Shown here piece by piece: positions 54,197 to 64,000 of a stretch of 64,000 nucleotides of DNA. Position numbers and translations under genes: made by a program. Within the stretch, counting starts at the first letter, position 1. The number at the start of each line of letters is the position of its first letter. This stretch comes from Ochromonas danica. Its lineage: Eukaryota; Sar; Chrysophyceae; Chromulinales; Chromulinaceae. The DNA lies in the NCBI GenBank assembly GCA_015146655.1, contig VKHL01000004.1:1-64000 (forward strand), read 5' to 3'. A model generated the notes under the pieces. It was not told the origin of the DNA. It did no database searches and saw only the letters and a program-made list of their open reading frames with translations.

Positions 54197-55069
54197 ATGG
54201 AAGCCCTCCAATCCTTGGTCTTTGAAGGAAGATTAATTTTGCATAATCTTTATCGAATAGGAAGTTTAAATGAAAGTGAAACAGCTCTAGTGAGAGGAAA
54301 AGTCACTGATAATTTTCCGGATATCATTCCGAATGCTCCTTGGGATGGAAGAGGTTTATTACCCAATTGTAATAAATCGTTGGTCAATGGTGACGAAGTT
54401 CCTAATGATCTGTGGAAATCCTTGAGGGTTTGGCATGCTGGACTATCTTGTCAATTGTTGAAACCAAAAGAAGGAATTCTATTCGATGTCGAAGATCCAG
54501 AGTTTTTGAACGAATTCAAAGCTCCTGCCAGAGCACAGAATCAGAAAATTGGAACAGATTTCTTTCGAATTTTTCAGATGTATGAATTGGAAAAGGGCAG
54601 TTCAATTCCACCGAACATTGGAATAGAAATTGACGGTGATAATCATGTTTGTCTTTATCCGACTGGAGCTGATATCAGCTTATCTGATATTGAAGTAGGT
54701 CAAGCTGCCTTCACCATCGATGCTTTGAGCGCCTTACAGCCTGCTTGGAAGCCATATGCAATATTCCAGGTTCGGACTAGCGGATTCAACTGGCCCGAAA
54801 CTTTTCCTTTAGATTCACACTTATTTCCATTTCGCCAGTGGGTGAGTTTGGTAATTAACTTTAGTGAATCGACGGCAGTTGCGATTAATGCAGCCAGAGA
54901 CACGGAAAACTATTGTAGTGGAGATTTAACATTTCCTGAATATTCTTCAAGAATGTTAAGCATTGCCAGGAGCTTTTCCATGGACTGCTCTTACGATCAT
55001 ATTGATATGAATTGCTCAATATTGAAGGCATTACAACTCATGTTGGATACCGAATTGGCGAGAACTTAG
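54197..55069 (+). CDS. Conserved-looking protein of unknown function
   Basis: Single-exon gene, 290 residues, starting at the first ATG about 80 bases right of the transposon end. I recognise no domain. It is not low-complexity: it has mixed charged and aromatic content, a predicted alpha/beta look (GIEIDGDNHVCLYPTGADIS, YAIFQVRTSGFNWP, RQWVSLVINFSEST) and no membrane segment or signal peptide. A Cys/Met-containing helix (YDHIDMNCSILKALQLMLD) closes it. Codon use resembles neighbours, so it is more likely a host gene than transposon cargo. It is convergent with the CBP-like acetyltransferase, 289 bases away. Confidence 0.6.
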   Translation: MEALQSLVFEGRLILHNLYRIGSLNESETALVRGKVTDNFPDIIPNAPWDGRGLLPNCNKSLVNGDEVPNDLWKSLRVWHAGLSCQLLKPKEGILFDVEDPEFLNEFKAPARAQNQKIGTDFFRIFQMYELEKGSSIPPNIGIEIDGDNHVCLYPTGADISLSDIEVGQAAFTIDALSALQPAWKPYAIFQVRTSGFNWPETFPLDSHLFPFRQWVSLVINFSESTAVAINAARDTENYCSGDLTFPEYSSRMLSIARSFSMDCSYDHIDMNCSILKALQLMLDTELART

Positions 55070-55358
55070 ACTAATGATTGCGTATTGCTAACAAAGGACT
55101 AGTTTCATGAGATGTTGAGTAAGAATGACTTGCTGCGCATGCTTTGGGGAAAGGATAGTTAATTAACTTCAATCTTTGTTTGTTTCTACATCACACATTC
55201 AACCACATTCAACAGTTATTATAATCATTTTTTGCCCGAGCAACGTCACGCAGGTAACAGACAGTTGAGGAAAAGGGCGGTCGGTAAGAGCGGTGGTCGG
55301 TCAGTCAAGAATGAATGCTCAGGCATGCAAGTTTGAAATTCCACACGAATAGGTCAAT

Positions 55359-58300
55359 TTAGCGGAAAGACACACGGTAAGGAGTGAGGGGGTGGATATG
55401 TGGCAGATTGTTGGCCCTGCCTGCTTTGGCTGTGAACTCCTCACAGTCACTGTGAGACTCTTCTGTCCCCTCCATTCGATCGTTTGTTTCAACAGTGCCA
55501 TCAACACGCTGTTTGCAAGGGTGGCAAATGTCCCAATCAGCACATTGTTCGCAATGCCAACGCATGTTCGTGATAGCCTTGTCACAAATCTTGCAACGCG
55601 GGCGACAAGAGGGGTCGTGTGGATGATGAAGATGGTATAGCATCATCAATGAGGAGTATTTAGCACGACGTAACGTATCAAATTGATAGTGACGATACTG
55701 ACAAGTTTCCAAGAAGGTATAACGCGAATCGATCAGAGGAGAGCGCAAACACGTATCAGGATCACTTGTGTCAGCAGTCAATTTGGCTAACATTTCAACA
55801 CAGCGCTGAGATAGCTCAGATGGGCGATGAGCAAGGCTACTCGACATCTTTCCATTGGATTTCTTTTTATGTACCGATGTTGAATGTGATACAGAATTCG
55901 CATGATCGGCATCTCCCACAGCTCCGGTACTCACAGGGTCTGGATCGGAGAAGTGTAATATGAAAAGATCGTCCGTCATCCGCTGCACTGCCTTGCTTAA
56001 ATCACCCATCAAACTCTGCAAAGCTCGCGGTGTGAGAGCTGTTTTGCCGTCATGACGCAATCGATGCAAAACTTTGTTATAATCATGAGCACAAAAAGTG
56101 TCTGCGGAATCATCATCAGAATCTCCAAATAACAAGGAGGTAGCAGAGAACTGTGACAAAGACAATCTTCCGCAATAATCGTTATCTCCCAACAACAAAT
56201 TTTCACCGCCGTTTACAAGATCGAAGGGATCTATGGTTGAAATGCTATCCATAGATCCACGTCTTCTCTTCCAAACAGGTTCATCTTCGAAATCATTGCT
56301 TTGAGTGCCATAACTGGCGGATATCGAGACATTATCGACAACAGTAACACTTCGCGGGTCTTCCCTTAACACGTTAATTTTGTCCATCAAGCACCCTTCC
56401 AATGCCAAAGAAGAGTCTTCGCTTATTACTCTTGACAGAGCACGCTTGCGGGGAAGAGGTATTGTAGATTCCGAAGAAGATGTGACTGTATCAGTATCAT
56501 CCGCAACAATACGAACAGATTTGGTACAAGTTGGCGGGTTTGACGACACAACTGGACGGTCAGCCTCACCAAAGTCCCCCAAATCAGCAATGCCAACTAC
56601 GGCAGGATTAGACAATTCAACCTTCAAGTCGCATGGTTGTGGAACATTGGCCTCCGTTTTTGTCGGTGGCACAGCGAGTTTCGTTTGCTGAAGCACGGTA
56701 TCAATCGAAGTGTCCGGGGGAAAAAGAGGGAGTAGCCAAGAATTTACGTAATCCGTCAAGTTTCTCTCGAAATCGCTCATCAGCGTTTTAGCATAGGAGT
56801 TAATTAAATGCCCTTCGGGATTAAACCGCATAGCGTTTCGAAACACCAAACGAACATCCTGCAAAAACACAAACGTCAAACGTCATTCGAAGAACGAAGT
56901 AACAAAAGTACATGAAAACAGCTTACCTCAACAAATGCAGACAAGGTAGGATATTGACTGCTCCTTAGTTTTTCTCGCACAGTTCCAAGATCCATCGGGT
57001 TTTGAATGACAGTGAAGTAAAGAGGGATATTCAATGCGACTGGATCAACAGGTTGCCTAAAGGCTACGGCAATAGGCTTTCCAAATAGCGACTTTATGGT
57101 GTCACGACACCAACGATAGTGGGACTGGCAAGCTTGAGCTGAGCCACGAAATGGATCTTTCTGCATCATTCCACGATGCAATCGACTGAACTCCAAAGCC
57201 CAGAAATCTCCATCAAAGATTGGAGGACAGATAGGAGCACTGGTGCTCTGAGAACCATTGAAATCAGTCCCAACCGAAGGATCCGAAGATATTGACTGGG
57301 TTTCGTCCACGTCATTCGAAACTTTGGTTGATTTTTTATTGTTCGCAGGAGCTTTCTTGCATCCTTTAAAAATATTAACAAATGAGTTTTTTGCTGCTTG
57401 TCTTTTGCCAACATCCTCTCGCTTTCTTTCCGTGCAATATTTGGCGAAATACTGATGCCAGAATTTGTCGGTGGATTTGATTACTCCAAGGGCTTTGCAG
57501 CGGTGAAAAATGGAATTATACCAAGAATTTAAACGATCTCTTGAAGGGGTTCGCTGATGGGCTGGATGGCACCAAAAGATGAAATTGTCTCCTCTTTGAG
57601 GCGGGCAAGACCAAAGGTGGCATTGCTTAAATCCACGCGCTTGTGCCCACTTCAGGTAACCAACCAAAATCTCCTGATAAACGATCGTGCGAACAGAAGA
57701 TGGACGGAAATAATCCACACTATCTAGGTAAGCGATGTATACACAGGACTGGTTAGGAGGTGGACAAGATGAATCGAACTCTTGTACATAGAGACAGAAG
57801 ACGCAAACGTCGATTCCATCGATCGACTGAAACAACTGAATGCACTTTTGACGATAAGCAACGTGGGACTGAACAACAAATCCATCATTGGTTTGAAAAT
57901 TGTCACGAATGCATGTTGGAACCTCAAACTTCCCATCATGATTCGATGTCATACGAATAGATATCGTTGAAGCGACGTCCCGATGACCAAGATGAACCAA
58001 AAGATCAGTCACTGCAGCTTCTAAAAAATCAGACAAACGGCTGCGAGGCAGCTTTGAGGCTTTCCACATGTCATGAACCTTGGAAATATCTTCACAATTA
58101 TTGCCATGCAAAGACGGACGACCGTCAAAATCTCCATTCGAACTGTTCAGAGGGGATACGACAGCAGGTTTTTCAGTCTCTAGCAAACACATCGGGCAAT
58201 TGAAAAATTGACTGCTATCTCGCCCGCCAAAATTACAAAATAGAGCACAAATTTGATGAATCCACGAGCCGCATTTATCGCATTCCACCCACGGCTCAGC

Positions 58301-59303
58301 AATTTCTTCATCAAATCGTCTCTTCAGAAGCGACTTTTTGGGTATGGTGGTGAACCCTGACACGCCTTCGAACAATGTAGTCGGCAAAGAAGCATAACAT
58401 TTCTGGCACCAAATTAAAGTGCCGTCGGATGAAATAAAATAAACGGCATTTTTCTTGATTCGCTGCCCGCATGAACTAGCATAGCAGAACAGACTTGGTG
58501 TTTCAAACTTCAGGCACTTCTCACCACACAGCAGGCACAATGAGCCGCTGCACAACGTGCACTTGTGTTGACTTCTGCGATCGACCTATAGATATTAATG
58601 GGAGAATTATTATGAATATGTATTCCAAAAAAGCAAAAACAACATCAACTCTTACCTCTCGAGAACTTTTCTCCTCCAACACTTTCATTTCCTCCTCAAA
58701 TTCATCAAGAAGCTCTTTCGCTATACGGGATATGTAATGACCAGCTCCATTAAAGGTTATAGCATTGCAGAAAACCAGTCGAACATCCTCCACACATTGA
58801 CGAATGCTAGAATAATACCCACACTGTAATCGGCATTTTACAGTTCCTAAATCCATAGGATTCTTAATTATCTGAGGATAAGTAGGAATATTAAAAGCAA
58901 CCGGATCCACAGGAATATTGAAAACGTTGGCATTTTTTGGATGAAGGAGAAGTTTCTGAATAATGGGCCGCATTAAGCGTGTCACATAACCAGTGCGCAA
59001 GGAAACAAGATGGGAGGCGACATTCTTTAATGAGAGACTGGCAGAAGCAGTGTTCTTCCGGGATATAGGTTGGCAATAATTGGTCAGATCATCCGCTGGT
59101 ATTCTCTGCAAAACCTTGTCAATATGCTTCAATACTCGCGAGGAATCAACAAAATCATCAATCTTACAACTGGAATGAGGACTAAGATTATCCTTCTTAG
59201 ATGATAGAACAGTCTTCGAAGCAAGAGAAGGACTCCTAGAAGTATCAACAAAGCAATTCGTAGAAATGGAGGGACACTCAGTGACCATAGCGATGTTTCT
59301 CAT
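55359..59303 (-). CDS. CBP/p300-like histone acetyltransferase with two bromodomains
   Basis: Exons (minus strand) 59303-58656, 58585-56927 and 56858-55359, about 1,268 residues. Order: bromodomain 1 (about 100-210, NPMDLGTVKCRL, NAITFN); Cys-rich RING/PHD region (about 220-355, VECDKCGSWIHQICALF); KAT11 acetyltransferase (about 375-620); bromodomain 2 (about 695-800, NPMDLGTVREKL, NAMRFN); a long Ser/Asp-rich linker; and a ZZ zinc finger (about 1180-1225, CKICDKAITNMRWHCEQC). HAT residues that match p300 are YLDSVDYFRP, the Trp of HLWSCPP, CHPAHQ and the SWY pair, so activity is expected. p300 normally has one bromodomain before the PHD and a TAZ2 domain after ZZ. Here a second bromodomain follows the HAT and no TAZ or KIX domain is seen. 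It should acetylate histones at promoters. Confidence 0.88.
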
Positions 59304-59982
59304 AGGAACAATCAATATAACAATTCCAGACTAAGAACTGTCTTGAAGAACAATGATTTCCACAATAATATCCTTTTCTTAATCAATAATCCGTTGGTAC
59401 ACTTATAGTAAATCCATTTAATGTGAGAAAATTCAATCAAGAAGAAAAGGAATCTATTCTTTCAAAATAGTCTTTCCCTTCTTGAATGTGTATTAAAAAG
59501 AATAAGAATATCCTAGTCCTGTCTGATAATGTCAGATAGAAGAGATATCAAAAGGAGGAGGAGGAATGTCTTCTTCCAGAAAGAGAAAGAGAGGAAGAAG
59601 ATGGTCTTCTGTTGTTGTTGTCACACACCGACACGCCGCCGATGAAGTATCGCCACTGCCACTGCCACACTGGCACTGACGCCACCGACAACTGGCACAC
59701 CTTCCGTTGCACTTTCCCTCCTAAGAGCAGCAGCTGCCCTCTTCACAGCCACTCATTTCATATTTAACTTCACCATGTCCGCTGGCTTGCATGAAACTTC
59801 TTTTGCTGTGGGAATGGGAATTGACAATCGTGTTTCTTTGATGAGAGCTTGTATAAATAAACGTGTTTATTGGATCTTTCAGACAATCTTTAATTAAAGC
59901 TGGGGACTATCGTTGCTCAATCTATTGAGTAAAAAATCTTCATCCTTAACTCCATGTGTTCATGTGACGCAATAATAATCTT
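59304..59982. other. Region between HAT and VPS15 genes
   Basis: 679 bases upstream of the acetyltransferase and downstream of VPS15. It contains a GC-richer stretch with CCACTG repeats and CACACCGACACGCCGCCG near 59621-59700, and the small open frame at 59775-59897 listed separately. The left part is probably the HAT promoter. Confidence 0.5.
59775..59897 (+). CDS. Candidate 40-residue small protein
   Basis: ATG at 59775 to TAA at 59897, too short for ordinary gene calling. The product begins MSAGLHETSFAVGMGIDNRV and continues with a Cys/Arg helix and a hydrophobic end (YWIFQTIFN). Composition looks protein-like, and the upstream 50 bases resemble a leader. It could be a real small mitochondrial-type protein, the first exon of a longer gene, or chance. 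I recognise no family. Confidence 0.3.
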   Translation: MSAGLHETSFAVGMGIDNRVSLMRACINKRVYWIFQTIFN

Positions 59983-62900
59983 TCATCTCCAAAGCTTAAT
60001 TTCTCCATCTCTCGAGGCTGAGATTAACATACGCATAGGAACCTCAAGATCCTTGAGGTCTGTCACACCATCTCTACAATTCACTGAAGGGGCAACCAAC
60101 CCCCGTAATTCACGAACTGGTTGGTGAGTCTGCATCAGTGTTTGAGCAGATGGCAAGGAAGAAACGTAACATACGAAAAGTCTTCCTGGGGAAGCATCAT
60201 TGTTCCCAATCTTGGGTGTAGCGAAGAGGGACTTGGATTGTGTAGCTTCCAAACCAGCTACTGTGTAACACTGTTCTGGAGCACGGAAGTCCCAATATCG
60301 AATATGCCGATCACTTCCAGCGGTAATCAGATAAGAAGGGCTATTAATGGAGATTCGTCCCAACATAGCACGCACCGAAGGGCTGGCTGAGTCCTTTCCT
60401 CCATAAAACGGCTGTACCAAACCGATTGGTAGTGGTTTGAAAGGATGACTAGGAAGTGGTAGAGGCTTCAGAACTGGTAGAGGAGCTTGAGCGACTCCTG
60501 ATTTGCAATCATTAAGCAGCACCGATCGGAAGCACTTGTAACAATCACCCCCCTCAGGCAAGCCCCAAACAGCTGCTTCATTAGTTCCTGCAGCAACAAA
60601 GATGTACCCACCTTCTGTAGAGCCTAAGCCAGCACTTTCGGAAGGTGATTTGAAAGATTTACAACAGGCCAGCCGGTGGATTGCACTTCCTGAAGAATGA
60701 GCCCAAAGAGAAGTCATTGCCCCATAGCGCACATCCCATAAAGCTAGATATCCTCGCGAAGTACCCAAAGCAACCCATTGGCGATCACCTGAAACTGTCA
60801 TTGCAGTAACAGGACCCAGCTCTGGACGAAGGGGAAAAGAGAACACCGGCTCAGCACACCGCAAATCCCATCCACGTACTCCTTGAGGAGTAGCAGCAAC
60901 AACCAAAGATGCGTTGTCGGTATTGTAATGTTGCAAAGCAAGAACAGGTCCCTCAGAGACACTGTATGAGGAGACCGGGGATTGAAGGACCCGAACAGTC
61001 GAAGGGGTGCTGGCGTTACCCTGCAGCTCTACACGCCAGACATGTACATTGCCATCTTTGTCGCCCGAAGCAACTGAACGAGTGTGTTCAACACACACGG
61101 CATCAATCACTGGAACAGAGTGACCTCGATAAACACCTGCACTGCGAGGAAAGGCCACGCGATCTAAATTCTTTGATGCCCAGATTCGGACTGTTGAGTC
61201 CGTCGATGCTGATACAAAATAACTATGATCAGCAGCAACAGAGATACGATTAACAGCAGCTATGTGTTCACGAAGGGTCATAATCAATCCTCCAGAGCAA
61301 GGTCGCCATGACGTATTTCCTCCAACTCCACCAGCACCTGTAGCTCCGACAGCACCGATGGTACCAGCAGCGCTATTGATGGTATTGCTCTGAATAACAC
61401 GGCCGTCATTCACCGCTGACGAAGAAGTGAGTCCATTAGACCCATCAAGAGCGCCATTTTCTTCTCCTGCTATTCCAAGTGTTCCTAGATCCACCGGAAG
61501 AGGAGGAACGCGAAGTGCACGCAATCTAATTGTCACAGCAAAGGAATTAACAACAAAATGATTCACAGAGCAAAACAGTTCACCAATAACTGACCTTCGA
61601 AGAAGAACGATGCTTTCCATATTTGTCCAGCTATAAATTGGACGGCTGCGAGTGAGAGTGTTCGCCCAAGAAGCCACTCTGCCGGCAGCTCCCTCTCCTG
61701 CGACAGTTGATGCAGACGTAAAAGTAGAAGGTGGAACACAAGTCATTGCTGGAGAAAGAGGCAGCACAACAGCTGGAGTGGGTGCCGAGTTTGTGCTAGA
61801 GATAGGAGCTGAAGAAAGGTCTTCAAGATTATCTGTACCAGAAGAATGCACTAAGCTTGCCGTGTTTCCTCGAAATAAGTCATAATTTTGGGCAGTGCTA
61901 CCCAGATATAAAGCTTGGATAAGAGTCCTATTCCGAATTTCGGATGTGGTTAAATAGAGATCTCGCTTACGCATATCATCGCTAATATAAGGACAACCTC
62001 GAGTCAAAGGAACATAGAGAGATTGCACCATCCCTGCCCCAGAACTGACATTCATCACTTCCACCACACTATCATACACTTCTTCATTATTATTCAAAGT
62101 TGCTTTTCCAATAATTTGCAATAAAGGATGTCGAGTGTAGTTAAGCTTTGACAGTGGTCCCAATAATTGAATTCCAGTTGGGTGTCCTGATGCACTTCCC
62201 ACGAGTAAGTAATTCCACAGCCCCCCCTTCGTTCGAACCTCTTTACTAGTTTTAACTAGATACTGACGCAGCATTAACAGCTTCTCCTCCTCTTCTTCTT
62301 TGCTCATTTGAGCAAGATTGTTCTCTTGAATAAATGAACCTCCACTACTAACCAGCAGATCTTGTCGAATGAGTACACCTTCTGAAGTATGTAGAGATAT
62401 AAACTCCTTCAGTAGTGCTCGGACATATACAGGATGCGAAAGCGGTCTCTTCCAACACTTTTCTCTTTGGTAAAGCGTTTCAATCTGTTTTGGAAATAGA
62501 TCTTTCAGAGAAACCACCTTTTGGATGTGAGGAAGCAAATAAACTGCAGTATCAACAATTCCCATCGATTTTGCAGCACTTCCAATCAGACGTCTAACAA
62601 TACTTCGAATTGAGTGACTTGGATGGACCACCAGCGGACAAACTCGCTCAATCAGTTCAACTATTAGTGGGCGAGCAACAAGTTCTTGTTCTATTAGTGC
62701 ATTTGTAGCAACAAGATAAGCACGACAAACTCGCTCTTCCATATCTAGAAGAAGTTGCTCCATACAAGGCAGAATGTACTGAGACATAACCGTTGATCCC
62801 ATAAACGCTGCCACAGAAGGAATATGCAGGCAAAAGAGAGCTCTCAACTCCCAATCCGGGTCAGATAGGAAAGTGAGCACCTGGGTAAGAATCTTGTCCA

Positions 62901-64000
62901 TGCATCCTTCTTGCCCAAAGAATATACAGAGAGCAGGAAGAGATGTTAAAAGAGCCTTCTTCACAGCAGAGTCTGCACAAGTGACTGCTCGAGTACGACT
63001 GCTAAGACCATTCCCTAAAGAACTATTCATTCCACCACTTCCTGCCAAGGAAGGACTGGAAGAGGATCCTAAATATCCTGAAGCGGCTCCAACAACGGAG
63101 CTTGTGCTATCTAAAATTAGATCTCTCAAGCATCGTCCCATTAACTCCTTCAAAACATTATACTTGTGCTCGAAATTGAAACTTGAGCCATTGACAAAAC
63201 CGGAGTTCAATCCAGATGAAGGAGGGTTAGCAGCATCTGAATTAGCATTTCGAACAATATTAGCCCGATGAGCCGCCATTAAAAAATCTCTGGCTGCGAG
63301 AACAAGATCTCCAAGACACTGTGCAGTGCATGCACGGACGCTGACCTCGGGATCCTTCACTACCTTACCCAGGGATGGAAGTAAATAGGAAGGAAAGAAG
63401 GAAGTAAGCATTCCCTCTTCTTGAACAAACCAATCGTTTTTATTTCCATTTTTGTTTTGGTCACCGACAAGGCTCTTATTCAATGCATTTTGCAAGCTCT
63501 TTCGCACTGTGCAGAGAAGATGTGTTATAACTCGCAAGGCAAGGATTCGCACAGTCGCAGCAGAGTCGTCAAGAGCTGCAACCACAATGGGCAAGATTCG
63601 CTGAAGGATAATGGTTGAGCGACACCGCTTTCCCATACGCAACAATAATAAGAGAGCAACGCATCGGCTTGGTAAGAACTTCAGATGGCGATAATTGGCA
63701 CAAAGAAGATCAACTATAATCACCAGTCCGGCGTGCTGCTGTTCTTTCGTCAAATCATCTGAGCTTTCTAGATGAGTAGAAGAAAATAATCCGAGATTCT
63801 CTGAATGCATCGTAAAAATATCGCCATAATCTTTCAAAACACTCTCCATAGGATGATCCACTTTAACAGAAGATTCTTGAGATGGCGTGACATTTGCTGG
63901 AGTGGTAGTATTCGTAGAGGCAATTATTTGACGCACTGCTTCGATTTGTTCACGTGCACGCGAGATAAGATCTTGAACACTACCTTGAACGGTCTCTTGA
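59983..64000 (-). CDS. PIK3R4: VPS15/PIK3R4, regulatory subunit of PI3-kinase (5' end outside window)
   Basis: Open to the right edge, with at least 1,339 codons. The N-terminal kinase-like domain must lie beyond the window. The visible part begins in the helical linker, then HEAT repeats (IIVDLLCANYRHLKFLPSRCVALLLLL, QRILPIVVAALDDSAATVRILALRVITHLL, VVKDPEVSVRACTAQCLGDL). A WD40 propeller follows from about 900 residues in (WRPCSGGLIMTLREHIAAVNRISVAADHSY is the family hallmark, then STDSTVRIW, SGDKDGNVHVW, GTSRGYLALWD, YLITAGSDRHIRYWD, SASRDGEIKLWR). VPS15 anchors and activates VPS34 to make PI3P for endocytosis and autophagy. Ser/Gly/Ala-rich linkers between HEAT repeats and before the propeller are longer than in animals. 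No intron is needed in this part. Confidence 0.92.
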   Translation of the reverse strand, partial: QETVQGSVQDLISRAREQIEAVRQIIASTNTTTPANVTPSQESSVKVDHPMESVLKDYGDIFTMHSENLGLFSSTHLESSDDLTKEQQHAGLVIIVDLLCANYRHLKFLPSRCVALLLLLRMGKRCRSTIILQRILPIVVAALDDSAATVRILALRVITHLLCTVRKSLQNALNKSLVGDQNKNGNKNDWFVQEEGMLTSFFPSYLLPSLGKVVKDPEVSVRACTAQCLGDLVLAARDFLMAAHRANIVRNANSDAANPPSSGLNSGFVNGSSFNFEHKYNVLKELMGRCLRDLILDSTSSVVGAASGYLGSSSSPSLAGSGGMNSSLGNGLSSRTRAVTCADSAVKKALLTSLPALCIFFGQEGCMDKILTQVLTFLSDPDWELRALFCLHIPSVAAFMGSTVMSQYILPCMEQLLLDMEERVCRAYLVATNALIEQELVARPLIVELIERVCPLVVHPSHSIRSIVRRLIGSAAKSMGIVDTAVYLLPHIQKVVSLKDLFPKQIETLYQREKCWKRPLSHPVYVRALLKEFISLHTSEGVLIRQDLLVSSGGSFIQENNLAQMSKEEEEEKLLMLRQYLVKTSKEVRTKGGLWNYLLVGSASGHPTGIQLLGPLSKLNYTRHPLLQIIGKATLNNNEEVYDSVVEVMNVSSGAGMVQSLYVPLTRGCPYISDDMRKRDLYLTTSEIRNRTLIQALYLGSTAQNYDLFRGNTASLVHSSGTDNLEDLSSAPISSTNSAPTPAVVLPLSPAMTCVPPSTFTSASTVAGEGAAGRVASWANTLTRSRPIYSWTNMESIVLLRRSVIGELFCSVNHFVVNSFAVTIRLRALRVPPLPVDLGTLGIAGEENGALDGSNGLTSSSAVNDGRVIQSNTINSAAGTIGAVGATGAGGVGGNTSWRPCSGGLIMTLREHIAAVNRISVAADHSYFVSASTDSTVRIWASKNLDRVAFPRSAGVYRGHSVPVIDAVCVEHTRSVASGDKDGNVHVWRVELQGNASTPSTVRVLQSPVSSYSVSEGPVLALQHYNTDNASLVVAATPQGVRGWDLRCAEPVFSFPLRPELGPVTAMTVSGDRQWVALGTSRGYLALWDVRYGAMTSLWAHSSGSAIHRLACCKSFKSPSESAGLGSTEGGYIFVAAGTNEAAVWGLPEGGDCYKCFRSVLLNDCKSGVAQAPLPVLKPLPLPSHPFKPLPIGLVQPFYGGKDSASPSVRAMLGRISINSPSYLITAGSDRHIRYWDFRAPEQCYTVAGLEATQSKSLFATPKIGNNDASPGRLFVCYVSSLPSAQTLMQTHQPVRELRGLVAPSVNCRDGVTDLKDLEVPMRMLISASRDGEIKLWR

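Overview
This is a nuclear eukaryotic window, probably from a flagellated protist. The genes have short GT-AG introns, mostly about 60-100 nt. Their products are purely eukaryotic: TFIID TAF2, CBP/p300-type acetyltransferase, VPS15, DENN, FYVE, LisH/CTLH-WD40 and epsilon-tubulin. Epsilon-tubulin implies centrioles or basal bodies. A hybrid histidine kinase, FYVE domains fused to unusual partners, PIF/Harbinger-type transposon DNA and a multi-thousand-residue low-complexity protein would all fit a stramenopile, but that placement is inference and was not tested by any search.

Layout, left to right. 0.2-4.2 kb (+): a TPR protein and a WDR47-like LisH/CTLH/WD40 protein. 4.7-7.6 kb (+): a membrane hybrid histidine kinase. 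9.1-10.6 kb (+): a two-RRM protein. 11.3-12.6 kb (+): a PWWP-like protein. 12.9-16.3 kb: a small Gly-rich membrane protein (-) divergent from mitochondrial EF-Tu (+); two EF-Tu introns share a 105-bp repeat, and one also holds a foldable RNA-like segment. 17.0-21.0 kb (+): a DENN protein. 21.4-24.7 kb (-): a FYVE-lipase-FYVE protein. 25.1-27.7 kb (-): a triple-bromodomain protein. 28.0-30.1 kb: an Rnl2-type RNA ligase (+) convergent with a tweety/prominin-like membrane protein (-). 30.3-32.2 kb (+): epsilon-tubulin. 32.3-32.9 kb (-): a paralogue of the small Gly-rich protein, divergent from TAF2 (+, 33.1-38.7 kb). 39.1-52.0 kb (-): an unrecognised giant protein of about 4,230 residues, nearly all in one 12-kb exon. 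52.2-54.1 kb: a decayed PIF/Harbinger-type DNA transposon. 54.2-55.1 kb (+): an unrecognised protein. 55.4-59.3 kb (-): a CBP/p300-like acetyltransferase with two bromodomains. 60.0-64.0 kb (-): VPS15/PIK3R4, running off the right edge.

Nothing is operonic. Three themes recur. Transcription and chromatin: TAF2, the CBP-like HAT, the triple-bromodomain protein and the PWWP-like protein. Endomembrane and PI3P: VPS15 helps make PI3P, FYVE domains read it, and DENN proteins activate Rabs. Microtubules: epsilon-tubulin and the WDR47-like protein. Exons were joined by hand from splice signals and reading frame, so all intron calls need transcript support.
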